This document shows positions 1 to 11,958 of a DNA stretch of 64,000 nucleotides, one piece after another. Each line of letters starts with the position of its first letter. The stretch's first letter is position 1. The DNA comes from Quercus robur (lineage: Eukaryota > Streptophyta > Magnoliopsida > Fagales > Fagaceae): NCBI RefSeq assembly GCF_932294415.1, contig NC_065535.1:25818782-25882781 (forward strand), given 5' to 3'. Below the pieces are notes generated by a model. The model was not told the origin of the DNA. It did no database searches and saw only the letters and a program-made list of their open reading frames with translations. The position numbers and the translations under genes were made by a program.

Positions 1-1695
1 TTTTAAACGTTACAATTGCTTAAAGCGCACTTGGTTCCCGAAGGAATCCATGCATTCACACCATTTTTTTTTTTTTTTTTTCTATAATTCTCTTATCCTT
101 TTTTGGGATCCCCAAGGAATAATCCATTTGCATTCTCATACTTTAATCTATATGACTGTTTCTTGAGTGTTACATTTCGAGCTAGCCCATTTCAGCTCGA
201 GTGATCTATTGCCTTCATCAATACACTGATACGCAGAGCAAATTCGGTTTAGTTTGGCCCTCACTGGTGACAAATATTTCTTATGCCTAACGTTGTATTT
301 AGTAAACCAAAATGGCAAAACTTTGATCCAAAGTAAGAAATTTCAAAATTTCTATACATATCCATGCCTTTTATTTTCTTAAAATCCTAACTAACCAACA
401 GTACATAACAGTACTGGTACAAGTCACTGTTGGTGTGGGTGTGCTCTAAACACTTTGTTTATTATTGTGAGTTTCACATTTATTTAGAGTGAGCTCTTTC
501 TTGTGTTTATAAGACAGTGGGTTCAGTATGAATTTGAACATTATTTATATCACATGCGCGTTCTGTTGCAACTTACAACCATAACTCAACCGTTTGATCA
601 TTTCATAAAATGGTGCTGGATGCTTCAAGTCTTGTCTCTTTAAGTTACAATATGTCTTTATCAACTTGTGGTCTGTGTGAAAGCTAGAAGTCTTCAAAGA
701 TCCCGTTTTCTTTATCATTTCACAAATTTTGATCCAACATAGAAATAAAAAAGATTAAAATGAATTTTACTCCAATAATTGTATTAAGCAATTCGCATGA
801 TCGGTAGACTTTCAAGTATAATATCTAGTTTGTGATGTAAGTTGAGATTCTATAATGTTATACAATATATCCAGTATCAAGTCACAATATAGAGAGACTA
901 AACAAATAATAATTGTCCATAAAATATAAAAATAAAAAAATAATAAGGCTTAGAAAATTATTTAGGTCCTTGAAGCAAACGCTAATAAACAATCTAAAAT
1001 TCGACAATTAAAAATGTTTGGAGGACATCACTGAGTCACTGCGGTAAGCATATGCTCAAGAGGTTCTCTAGCGTGCCGTCCCATGTTGCCTGTTTGGACG
1101 GTTTGACTAACATTGGATGCTGTCTGTAACTATCAACAACAACATGAACATTGAGTTTTCAAAGGAAATGCAAAAAGAATTTCCAAGAAGAATAAGAGGT
1201 ACAAATGGATGCACTCCAAAAGGGAATTGTACTGTTGGGTGCTTCCTAATTCATGGTGCTAACACTATAAAATCTAATGCCCAGATTGACCAAGCTCTTG
1301 ACTCAACCTTGACAACTTTATTTTGGCAAAAAGATTTTGAAAATAAGTTAGTTTTTAGCTTTTTGTCCTAAAATACTACCAACAATTATATCTTTTAATA
1401 AAAATTATGCAGATAAGTTATTGAAAACTATGTGCAGGTTTCCAAAGGGACACTAAGATTCGACTTGGCATGCACAAATGTACTAAGACCATGTCAAACT
1501 AAAAGGGGACCTCTTTTTTGTGTGGATAAACACTAAAAGGAGACTTGGAAACACAGCAACACACTGACTAGTGACTACCGTGACAGTGACTTTCTATATT
1601 TAGACATAGCTAGTCGGACTTTTAACTCTTCAAAGATGTACAGGCATGGTAAAAAAAAAAAAAAAAATCAGTTCTAGGGATTTAATACAAATCTC
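1..1695. other. intergenic, no gene recognised
   Basis: AT-rich sequence with homopolymer runs. The longest open frame (1117-1371, 84 codons) has no family resemblance I recognise and no splice context, so it is not called as a gene. Confidence 0.6.
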
Positions 1696-1860
1696 CTATG
1701 CCATTTTTTGTATACCACTTTACGTTTTATTAATCACAACTTGTTATGTGTATGATTTTTTTACATTTTTAACTTTAGTTATTTTATAAAGAAAGTAAAA
1801 TCAATACATAGCAAGTTGTAATTGGTGGAATATAGAGTGATACACAAAAAATGGTATAGA
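1696..1860. mobile_element. foldback MITE (palindromic)
   Basis: The left end near 1696 (CTATGCCATTTTTTGTATAC) is matched by the reverse complement of the right end near 1860 (CTATACCATTTTTTGTGTAT). The pairing continues inward through a shared AACTTG.TATGT block, so nearly the whole segment folds on itself. No coding capacity. The target-site duplication was not resolved, so the superfamily is unknown. Confidence 0.6.
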
Positions 1861-1867
1861 AAAAAAT

Positions 1868-2034
1868 AATGCTACAGCCACAAACTATTTTACAACATTT
1901 TTACAAACTGGTGATGTGACCAACTTCTTATTGGTTTACATCTTGACCCCTATTAACATCACTTTTTTATTTACCAATAATCACTCACCACATTAGTAGT
2001 TTATAAAAAATTTTGTATCTTTGGCATTACTCTA
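1868..2034. mobile_element. MITE with imperfect inverted ends
   Basis: It begins with AATGCTAC and ends with GCATTACTC, and the inner parts (ATTGGTTTACATC and TTTACCAATAAT) are partly complementary. Style and ACAACATTTTTACAA wording resemble the element at 49516-49706, so it is probably a distant MULE-type MITE. It directly abuts the preceding foldback. Confidence 0.45.
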
Positions 2035-3530
2035 AAGAGAATTTGTATTCTCTAGGGATTAGCTATGAAGAAAAGTTTTGGATCTATTTCTTTATATTGA
2101 TCAAAATTTCCGGATATAACAGAACACAAAGTGATCACAAAAGTGGAAAATTATTAGATGTTCTAAAGAGTATAGTAGTGTGGTAAGGGTAAGTCATTTA
2201 AGGACAAAATTTGGTTACAAACTTGGTTATAACCAATAGTTACAACTCCTACTAAAATTTTTTTAATATAACAACATATTTTAAAAATCTAATAATTGGA
2301 TTGCATATTCTTTACATTCTTAGTAAGAAAATCAAATTTCATGTCAATCGAAAATAGTTTAATGTTTGATTGATAAACTTATTTTTTATACATAATTATG
2401 AACTACAAAAACTTGAAATTTAAATGTTTGGTTGATGACATAATTATTGATCTTTAATTTTTTGGAAATTTTACAAGTATAGATGATATAAGAAGAAAAT
2501 GTAATTTAATGGAGGATTTTTCAAAACTCACATCCAATAAACAAATATTGAGTAGAATTGTAGTCATTGGGTACAATTAAGCTTGTAGCTAAAATTTGTT
2601 TGTCATTTAATATGACAGAAACTCATAAAGTAATATGAAAAAGAGTAAGAGACAAAATTAGGTTGTACATAATTTTTCTCCAAACCAGTTTGAAAAAATT
2701 TCTTCTAACTTATTTTATGACAATTAATAAAATTATTCGTGTATATTATTTAAACAAGTCATATAACTCGTTAAATACGTTATATGATTAAATATACACT
2801 AGATGATATTATCATTTCATGGGATTTTCTTGTGCACCAGTATGGAGGTAAACTTTTTCCAGCTAAGATGTAGAGTTTGGCTTCAGCCCAACAAATTGTA
2901 GTCACGGCTAGGATTTTTATTGAAGACGTAATATCAACCTTTTCTCAAATTTCAAAAGCTAGCCTCTTTTTAGCCCTTTTCACCTTGCACATGGCCAACA
3001 TTATGATAAATATTCCCTCAACTGGTAAAGGATAAAGTGTGAGTCCTGATAGCAAAGACTCAGGACAATGATAAGAGTGTTAGCGGCAATCTAGCCAAAC
3101 TTATATGCCCCACATATCAAAGTATAGTCTTAAATATAAAATTGCAATTAAGAGAGGCGATAACTCCAAGGTCAAATTTAATGTCTCCATCAATGGCTTA
3201 TAGAAAAAAACTATTAAAAAATTTGAAAAAAAATGTTCCCATAAAAAAAAGGTTAGGAGTTTCAACCAGAGAAGCTACCGTCTCTCATCTAAAACTTTAA
3301 AAAGTAACATTTGGGTTGCTAGTCTCTATCAGTGTGACAGTCATCACTCATCAATGCAAATTCAAAAGGCTACCCCTCCCTCTTTTTAAATGTTAGAAGT
3401 TAGAACTTGGCAAGTGTAATTTATAGGAAATTAAATATACCAAGTGGTTTAAGGGCTATTTATTGAAACAATAATAATCAAGAATTAGAGAAGATTGAAG
3501 AGGGAGAGAAAGAAAAGATAGGAGTTTGGA
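2035..3530. other. intergenic and upstream region of the GLTP gene
   Basis: No gene recognised. The last 60 bases before 3531 are rich in GA (AGAGGGAGAGAAAGAAAAG), as in many plant 5' leaders. A TATA-like stretch (AAATATACC) lies near 3432, but a transcription start cannot be fixed. Confidence 0.5.
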
Positions 3531-6247
3531 ATGAAGAGGAGAAGAGAGATGGAGAAGGGATCAGAGATAAAGTCTGCCATTGAAGAGCTCTCTATGATGG
3601 TCAAACATAAACCTAGTGATAATCATGATGCTGCTGCTCACATCCCCACAAAGCCTTTTCTTTATGTCTGCAACTTGTTTGTTCAAGTTCTTGGTAGGTC
3701 TTCTCTCTCTTTCTTTTCTCTATCTCACAGTAGCTCTTCTACTTGTACATGTAGAAACTCACATAATCCTTCTGTGGAATAAATCCTTTGGCAGATAAGA
3801 TTGGACCAACAATGGCTGTTCTGAGAAATGACATAAATCAGAATATTCAGGTAAGTCGAAAAGAACATCAGGGCATACCAAAAATCTCCCTTTTATTCTT
3901 CTTTTAAATTTTTGGGCAGTATTACTCTCCTTATAAGTATCTCTCTTAGAATTTCTTCTATGAATAGAGTAGTCATGATTTTTGGAGCACCTTGCTTTTC
4001 TGGCTTTATAAAAATTGGTTATTTTCTAATCAGAAATTAATGATTGATAAATATTTGCTTATTTATCCTTAATTAAGTTCATTTTCATGTTCTTTCTCGT
4101 GTTATAGAGATTGGAAACGGTGCATGAATCCGATCCTTTACCGAATTCAAATTTGGTTGAGATATTGAAGAAAGAGGCCAGTGAAGGCAATGCAAGAAAA
4201 GCTAAAAGCTGTAGTAGAGCCTTTCTTTGGCTTACCAGGTAAACATATCTATATCTTTGTCTTTTTTAACACTAAAAATTTTATTAGAAATAAAAGGTAT
4301 GGTGATGTTTCGAATCCAATATAATCCTAGGAATCAAGCAACTTTTTCTGAGAATGTTTATGTAGCTTAACAGGGGAGCAACCTTTCTTTATTGTAAATA
4401 AATATTACTATTAGACTACAACTTAGTGTAGTAAGTAATAACATTAAATGCGATAAAGAAATAAATGTGTCTACCTAAAAGTCTGTAGCATGGCAAATTT
4501 TTTGTCTTCAGTTTGCCAATGACGTGTTAAACAAAGTTACGAAAGCTAATGGTCGTTAGTCTCTTGTCCTGTCCATGCCATCTTGTTTGTGGTTTCCACA
4601 AGCCTCATCTATCTGTTTATGGTTTCCACAAGCCTCATCTATTTGTCACTGCATGATCCAATAAACAAAAAGATTATTCTCCTCCCCGGCCCCACATCCA
4701 AAAAAAGAAAAGAAAAAAAAAACCTTTTAATTCTAATCCGATCGGATCACAAAAGATCGTGCCTTTTTTTTTTTTTTTTTTTGGTTTAGTTTGGATCATG
4801 TGAGATGAGTTTGAAATTTTTTAATTCTCGAGATTGAGAGGATTTGAAGGCAGGGGAGAGAAGGGGAAAGGTTTCACTTATATTAAAAAAAGAAAAATAA
4901 TTTTTTTTTTAAATTTTGCCCTTATTATATAAATTTATATTTATCTCTTTAAAATTAGCAAATAGATCATAATTGTCAACTTATGACTATTCCTATCCAA
5001 ATGGTTGGCCTAGTGATTCCAAATGCCTCATTAGAATCATGATTCATGAGGACTTAAGGCTCGAAATTTCTAACTAGCATCTTGGAATCACTTCAAGAGA
5101 TTCTTCCTTATAATTACTTAATATGGTAGGAATACATACATCTGGAAAAATAATCAAGCACTCCAAGAGTTATGGATACCCTCATTAGCTAATAAAATTA
5201 ATAATAATAGTTTTTAAGGCATTCAAATAAGGGGATGAATATTTATTCCTGTTTCCAGTACTAAATTATTAAAATATTCAAGTAAGAGGAAAGGGTAACC
5301 ATTCCTCTCTTGTCTACTCTGTTTCCCTCCTTACCCTCTACTCTCCTCTCCTCCACTCTAAACTACTGAATACATAGTAAGAATTAAGGCTATAAATAGG
5401 CTAATAGTTGAGTCAAATTCTTTTTTATTTTTTATTTATTTCTTCTTCATCCTTTTTAGCAAACTATTCTCATCTCAATTTTAAAATCTAATGGCTATAT
5501 AGGCCTAGGTATTTAGTTATATATACAAATGATTTCGTTTCTCTCTCTCTCCAGATCCATGGATTTTACTGTGGCATTGTTACAAAACTTAGCAAGAGAT
5601 CCTGAGCAGAGCATGGTAGAAGCAGTAGAAGAGTCTTACAACCTCACTTTGAAGCCATGGCATGGATGGATATCATCAGCTGCTTTGAAAGTAATAATAC
5701 CTCTCTCCCTACTTGCCTATATCCGTTCCTTTTATCTTAATCACTTCTTTTTCATCTAGGTGGGTGAGTCAAACTGACCAAGTTTGAGCTGAGAATTAAT
5801 GTCTGTCTGGACTGGGCCATCAAGGCTTTTCATGTCTTGTTTATCCTCATGAGTACTGCTTTGTTTTCTTCTAGGCATTGTCTTAGTGATAAGCTTTGTC
5901 AAGCAATAAAGTATGATCATGCGACAATATGCTGCATCAGCCTTTTTCAATTTCTCTTTCAACTAACAAGTATGGTGTTTGCAGGTAGCTCTAAAACTAG
6001 TGCCTGATAACAAAACCTTCACCAATCTCCTAATGGGAAAAGATGATAACTATGAGACCCTTAAAGAGCAAATGCACACCTTTATTTCATTACTTTTGCC
6101 TTTTCTAGAGGAAATCCACTCTATCCTGGTACGCTTAAGTTCATGATTGCTAACACTATATGCATGCAGTTCTTTTTTAATTTATCATTTTTTTTTTGTT
6201 TTTGTTTGCAGAGGGTGTATAACTTGGACAGGTTAAAGTCTACCTAA
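3531..6247 (+). CDS. glycolipid transfer protein (GLTP) family, GLTP3-like
   Basis: Six GT-AG exons: 3531-3693, 3795-3850, 4108-4238, 5555-5690, 5985-6128, 6212-6247 (666 nt, 221 residues). The product is a soluble all-helical GLTP-fold protein expected to bind and move glycosphingolipids between membranes in the cytosol. The fold's headgroup-recognition set is present: Asp67, Asn71, Arg74 (Arg where human GLTP has Lys55), Trp114 in FLWLTR and His153 in KPWHGW. The wording closely follows Arabidopsis GLTP-like proteins from memory (IGPTMAVLRNDI, LKPWHGWISSAA, ending RLKST). A second in-frame Met at 3549 (MEKGSE) fits family starts better than the first and may be the real start. Intron 3 (4239-5554) contains the left breakpoint of the downstream tandem duplication, so this is the only complete copy. 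No lesions seen. Confidence 0.9.
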
Positions 6248-8189
6248 GAAGATACCACAGAAAGAAAAGACGAACATATATATACAGAGTTTGGTTATTT
6301 TGAATAACAATGAATCCCCCCTTCCCTCTTTTCCTCTCTTCCTTCATGTAAAAAATATATATATGTGTAGATAGCTCTTTAAGAAAAATTTGGTATAAAG
6401 CAACTACTATTCACTCGTGTAAACTTCTATGATGTATATAATATATATCATCTCCTATGTTTAGTACAAGCACTTCCTTGGATAAAGTTAGCTAGAGAAT
6501 ACTACTAAATCCCAAAACTTCCCACAATACATTCTTTGAATTCCTTCCAATTATTAACGACCATATATATATATATATATGTCACTGTTGGTCATATCGA
6601 CCAAATTTGAGTAAAACCATTCTCTTTGTGAGCAGCACATGTCCTTTGACCCTAACCAGTTTATGCTTCTTTTGGGGGTTTGTACAAGGTAGCATTAGAA
6701 GAATGTTAATTAGGATTCAATTTCCAAGTTACACTAAAGATGGCAAACACCAAGTATGAGGATGAGGTAGAGAAGTTTATGATAAGAGAAAATTTTCTCT
6801 TTGACATAGGTGAAGGTGAATGAACCATCTCTTAATCTAGCAAGTAATTCATAAGGCTTTGCTTGGGAAATCAAAGAAGCACGGGAAGATGATTTAATCA
6901 AAGAGTGTCCCAAAGTTTGATTATGATTTAATCTTAATTAAATTATTATCGAACGACCTTCGTTTTGTACAAATAAATAATCGTTGGAAAGGTCTCATAA
7001 CAAGTTTCAATTTGGTAAGCTTTGTTCACCATAAGTCCCACTTGAACAAAAAGGATTTTTGAAAATAGCAAAGTGAGATCTTTAATAAAAAAAAACTTGG
7101 GTTTGGTACTGCCAATCAAAGCCTGGAGTTTGCCAAATTAGAAAAAATGGAGCGATGTGCATGGTAGTTAGAGTTCAAAAAGGTGATTTGGGAAGCATGA
7201 TTGTTTGACTATCACTACAAGCATATTTAGGCACCATTAGGTTAAATTAATGGTTGATTTTGAAGGTTGGGTTCTATGTTTGAGAAAATGGAAATGAAAA
7301 ACATGCAAAGAAACAAAAATTTACGGGGAAAATCCCATGTATGTGTCAGTTTGGGAACATATTATTTAGTAGAAATTGAAAATTTTTTGTTGAAAGTACT
7401 ATAGATAATGGTAAAAGTTAACTGAAATAGTAAAGTGAGACTCATGTATAGTACCAAAAAGTGTAGTGAGACCCATGAATAGTAGCAAAAATAAGTTAAA
7501 TAGTAAAATAAACTGGCAAAATTAATCAATGCCAAACGCACACATTAATCTGGTATGAAAAACCAAGGGTGGAGCAAAGGTTAAATTCTTTCTCCTGGAA
7601 CTGTTTCTTTATAGAGAAAAATGTCTAAGTTTTTTAGAAGACCCCTCTCCCCTACCTATTAGCCTACTGCTCTTGAGCTTTTCTTCCCTACCAGACTACT
7701 ACTCTTTTGAAATGAGCGAATGGGCTAGCACTAGTATTGTAGCAAAGTCCTTTAGCCAATGAAACTGGGTTATGGTGCTCCATTCCTTGTGCGTGGGAGT
7801 ATGTTCCTTTGTCGCCATGTATGGTTGTTGCACCCATGCACGATATTTTTTAAAAGTAGAGGACACAAACTCTCCAACTTACCTCGTTTGAGACAAACAA
7901 AGGTTGGAAAGGCCAAAAAATTAGTTCTCAAAAATAGGAAAAATCATGCGAAACCCACAAAATTGTCCAAAATCAGGTTTTGGTACCTTCTTTGCACACA
8001 AATTTCTCATCGCTCACACAACATTAGTCCAAAAAGTTGGTACTTTCTAAACCTAGAAGTGATTATCTACATCAAGCAAAAAAAAAAAAAAACATCGTCT
8101 CAAGATTGCATCCAGATTGCTAGAAATGACTTGTGGAAAACTACAAAAATAAACTTGGAGACTTCTTCCTATTTGAACCACCCTACTTC
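6248..8189. other. GLTP 3' flank and intergenic DNA
   Basis: The 3' untranslated region probably ends within the first 250 bases (AATAACAATG near 6302, TA repeats at 6352-6366 and 6565-6581). The rest is AT-rich with no recognised gene and is repeated at 16618-18253. The open frame at 7759-8208 is not conserved in unit 2 (it breaks there), which argues against coding. Confidence 0.55.
7340..7548. mobile_element. MITE of the GTTTGG-ended family
   Basis: It begins GTGTCAGTTTGGGAAC and ends GCCAAACGCACACATT. The internal wording (GAAAGTACTATA, CATGAATAGTA, AGCAAAAATAAG) is shared with the segments at 39551-39757 and 57593-57790, so these are copies of one family. It is missing from unit 2, but there the loss also takes flanking DNA, so that difference looks like a deletion in unit 2 rather than a clean empty site. 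Confidence 0.55.
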
Positions 8190-8191
8190 AT

Positions 8192-8337
8192 ACCTGGGGG
8201 CCATTTGATAATGTTGTTTTAGTAACGTTGTTTGTATTTTTTGAAAATACGTGTGAGTAAAAAAGTGTGTAAAAATACCTGTAATGTTATTTAAAAACTG
8301 AAAAGTGTTGCTTAAACTACCATACCAAACAGCCCCT
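8192..8337. mobile_element. small MITE, present only in unit 1
   Basis: The ends are inverted relatives: GGGGGCCATTTGATAATGTT at the left and, reverse-complemented at the right, AGGGGCTGTTTGGTATGGTA. Unit 2 lacks it (continuous CTTCATAACTAAATAAC near 21026). The duplicated target is not clear, so hAT versus PIF origin is open. Confidence 0.55.
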
Positions 8338-8791
8338 AAAAAACTTTTTGCACATTTTACCTAAACTGCATAAAGCTGGAACATTTGGAAAGGACCTGAT
8401 GATACCAAGTACATGCAAATTTTAGTTTGGGAAGGTCTCAAACCAAAATGTGCAAAGTTAGTACCTTGAAATTGACTGCTCGTGGATGTAGGCATCTCTT
8501 AGAACCACGTAAATTATTGTGTTTTTTATGTGTATGCTTATTGTTGTTGTTGTTGTTGTTTTTTTTTTTTTTTTTTTTTTTTGGTATTTATTATTACCGA
8601 TTTGGATCCTGGTTTTCTTAAATGCTTATAAAATTTGCACGGCTCAAAGTTGAGATCAATAGTGTTTGAGGCAACTACTAGTGCTAGCAAAATAGTCACG
8701 AGAGCTAGACACTCATGGTTTCTATTAATCTCATGCCTTGGCTATGTATACAAGCTGAATCTGCAAATGTAACTCTAGAGTAACAAACTTA

Positions 8792-10362
8792 AGGTGAGTT
8801 TGGTTCAGCTTTTTGAAATTTGGCTTTTTGAAGAGTTTTCAAAAAGTGCATAATGAAAAAGTGTTTTTTCAAAAAGTTGAGTGTTTGGTAAAAACTGTTA
8901 AAAAGTGTTTTTTGAAAAAGTTGAGTGTTTGGCTAGCACTTATAAAAATGGCAGTTTGAGGGGTAAATTACCAAAAAGGACAATGTATATATAAGGAAGT
9001 TTATTTCATACTTAAATAAATATTGTGAAATTATTTTTTTTCTCACTAATATTAGCTAATAATAACCTACCACTTAAGATTTATTGTTAAAGTATTGTGA
9101 TAATTTATACTGCTTTTAATTTGAACGTACTATTACAATTATTTTTTTTCTCTTTCTAAAAAAATTATTTTTTTCTCACCAATATTAGCTAATAATAACC
9201 TACCACTTAAGATTTATTGTGAGAATATTGTAAAAATATTGTGATAGCATTTCTCAATTTTAATTTCTTATTCTTTATTTATTATTATTTTTTTCTTTTC
9301 ATCCATATTTCCTTCTTTTTTTTTCCCTCTTTTTTTCTCCTCCACACATGTACCCTTCCTTTTTTTCTTTTTTTTTTTCCTTCTTTCCTTTTTTTTTTCC
9401 CTACCACTTCCTCCACGCTCCAAAACATTCCACACAGAGCCTCTTTTTTCTTTCCTCCTTTCTCCCTTTTCTCTTGCCACACAGAGCCTCCCTACCACTT
9501 CCTTCACATATTACTGGCAGTACCCAGTACCCACACTTCAAGAAGACCAATACCCACACTTCAAGTACCCAGTATCCACACTTTAACTCTATTTTTTGAA
9601 ACACAGTGGGCAATTTGGGAAGAAGACGAAGAAGAAAGAAGAAGAAGAAGAAGAAGATCGATCCGGATCGGTCAAGAGGAAGCCGTGACTTTCTAGCTAC
9701 AGACCAAAATGCACCTCAGAGAAATCCCTCTCTGTCGAAGCTTGCATGGTTGAATCTCTCTCATCTAATTTCGAGTGTTCTGCTACTATTGAGTTTGTAT
9801 TTTGATTTTGATTTTGGGTTTGGGTTATGGGTTTTCAGTTGATGGTTTAATTTTAAGTTATTTTTTGTGGATTTTGGGTAGATCATGTTTGATTTTCGTT
9901 GTATTTTGGGTTTTCGTTGTTTTAATGGGTTTTGGTGGGGGTGGTTTTAACGAGTGATGGTGGTGGTGGTGGTTGGGTGGTGATGGTTGGACGGTGTTGG
10001 GTGGAAGATTCAACGGATGACAATAGAAAAGAGAGACGTGAGGGAGTTGGCTTTGCGCAGAGTAAAGAGATGAGATGAGAGGAATGAGGCACTGTGTGTG
10101 AGACTCTGAAGACATGAGCATCCTTTATTGAAGGGCAATTTGGTAATTGCCCAACTCACCCCAACGGATATATCAAAATGCCCATGGACTTTTGGCAAAA
10201 TGGACTTGAAGAGCTCCAAATTTGGGATGCACATTCTCTTTACAAGTATAAAACGTAACTTTTTCCAAAAAGTTTGCATTTTATACTAACCAAACGCTAT
10301 TTTTGGGCTGGCTTTTTTCAAAACGTGACTTTTAGGCTGAAAAAGTTGAAACAAACGGGCAC
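8792..10362. mobile_element. PIF/Harbinger-like non-autonomous element, 1.57 kb
   Basis: It is flanked by TTA on both sides (8789-8791 and 10363-10365), and unit 2 has the equivalent of an empty site (CAAACTTACTAGTTATGAC near 23592). The inverted ends share GTTTGGTTCAGCTTTTT at the left against GTTTGTTTCAACTTTTT at the right. No transposase frame is seen. The interior holds a repeated block (TAGCTAATAATAACCTACCA at about 9051 and 9187), a long pyrimidine tract (9280-9500), a short TACCCACACTTCAAG minisatellite (about 9525-9585) and a GC-richer GAAGAAG... stretch (9615-9760) that looks unlike the rest and may be captured host leader sequence. Confidence 0.65.
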
Positions 10363-10514
10363 TTACTAGTTATGACTTAGCATTAGCTCACTTGCAACAT
10401 GCTCTTGCCAACATCTGAATGAAACAAAAAATTTAAATTGGACATTATGAGCACTCTTGTTCCCATAATCCATTAGTCAATCTGAATTATACAAAAGTTG
10501 ATATCTTATATTAA

Positions 10515-10591
10515 GAATTACCCTCAAGGGAATACTGTTCAAATTCAATTTTAAAAATTACCCTCAAGGGAATACTGTTCAAATTCAATTT
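10515..10591. repeat. short tandem duplication downstream of the GH9 gene
   Basis: Two copies of a roughly 38-bp unit (AATTACCCTCAAGGGAATAC...) stand head to tail just 3' of the minus-strand GH9 fragment. The same pair is present in unit 2 at about 23750-23825, so it predates the 10 kb duplication. Confidence 0.7.
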
Positions 10592-11217
10592 ATTAACTTA
10601 ATCGTTTTATTATCAATCAGTACTTTTCCTCCTCTCTTTTCTGGTACATCTATTTCCATATCAAGGTTAGCAATCTATTGAAATCTCAAGGAGCTGTTGG
10701 AATACGGATATTCTCAAAGATACCCAGTTGGTCTATGCCGAAACTAAAGCCATTTGTCATAAGAAATGCTGGGAGGATCATGGAGTGCAGTTAGTGCTGC
10801 CACTAAACCAGCATTGCTCGAAATAGTTGGTTCAGTAAACTGTGGTTTATCCCTTTAATCTATGAAACTGTCATTTTGGTCTGGTCCTGCTACCATGGCT
10901 CCCAAAAGAACATTTGGATTTGGATCCACAGAGTTTAGCCATCTATCCCCCTCTGCACAAGAGTAATGTTGATTATCCCAAGGGATAGAGGAACTCTTGT
11001 GGTGAACTTGAGTCGGGAAATGGTCGCCAAAGCCAACCATGTAGCTCATCTTCATTGGATTATCTCCTACTATGTAATTAGCCTGAAAGAGTACAATTAA
11101 AATGAAGGAAAATTACTGCCTATTCAAATATATGAGCTTTATGAATTAAATTCCATCTATTCTATCAAGCAGCAAGGCTAAATATTGTGATATTTTTAAT
11201 TCTTGTGTTCACTTTAT

Positions 11218-11958
11218 TGTTGGGAAAAATTCTATATTACTGTGAATAAATTTTAGCAAGCACAGCGGAAGCACAACCACACAAAAACATAAAGATTTAC
11301 GTGGAAACCCTTTCTCTTTGAAGGGAAAAACCACGGGACAAACTCCGAATAATTTCACTATATTAAATAGAGATTACAACATGTAGAGATACAACTTGAG
11401 TAAAAAAAAACTCTCTTTTTCTTTTCACTCACTGCTCTCTTTCTCACTGTATATTTTCTCTTACTCTCTCTATTTTTCTTTTCTCTTTTGCTTGCTCTCA
11501 CTCACGTAGCTCTTCAAGACTGCACTAGTCCTCACACTTTGGGACTTCACTTCTTTTCTTTACACTCTGCACTGGCCGAATGGCCTCTCTATTTATTTCT
11601 TCATCTTTTCCTTCTTTTCTTCCTTTCACACTCTTCACATCAAGTCACAATAAGTGCAAGCCACTTACTTTGACTTTGCTTCAACTAAAATCTCTTTCTT
11701 TAGCTCTCATTGACCGAATGGCCTTGCTTGTTTCTTTCCTTTTTCCTTTCAGCTCTGCCATAGCAGAATAACTCTTGCTTTTGCTTCTTTCTTTTCTTTC
11801 TTCCTTCAGCATGTTAGACATGCCTAAGCCAACCAACCCAATTACTAATGTTGACTTTTGTACATGATGAAGAAAAGATAAGAAACATTAAAGACAAGCT
11901 CATTAAATGAGCATGTCTATTACAAGTGGGCTGAACTCATGGTGTAATGCACCCAACA
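11218..11958 (-). repeat. left LTR (3' LTR) of the Copia-type element
   Basis: 741 bp, TG...CA ends, followed at 11959 by the purine-tract complement ATCTCCCCCTTCAG. It is nearly the same as 13630-14378. Confidence 0.9.

Noticed and set aside
9241-9696. Long open frames rich in Phe/Ser or Lys/Arg on both strands
   Set aside because: They are products of a pyrimidine tract, open in several frames at once, with no conserved domain.
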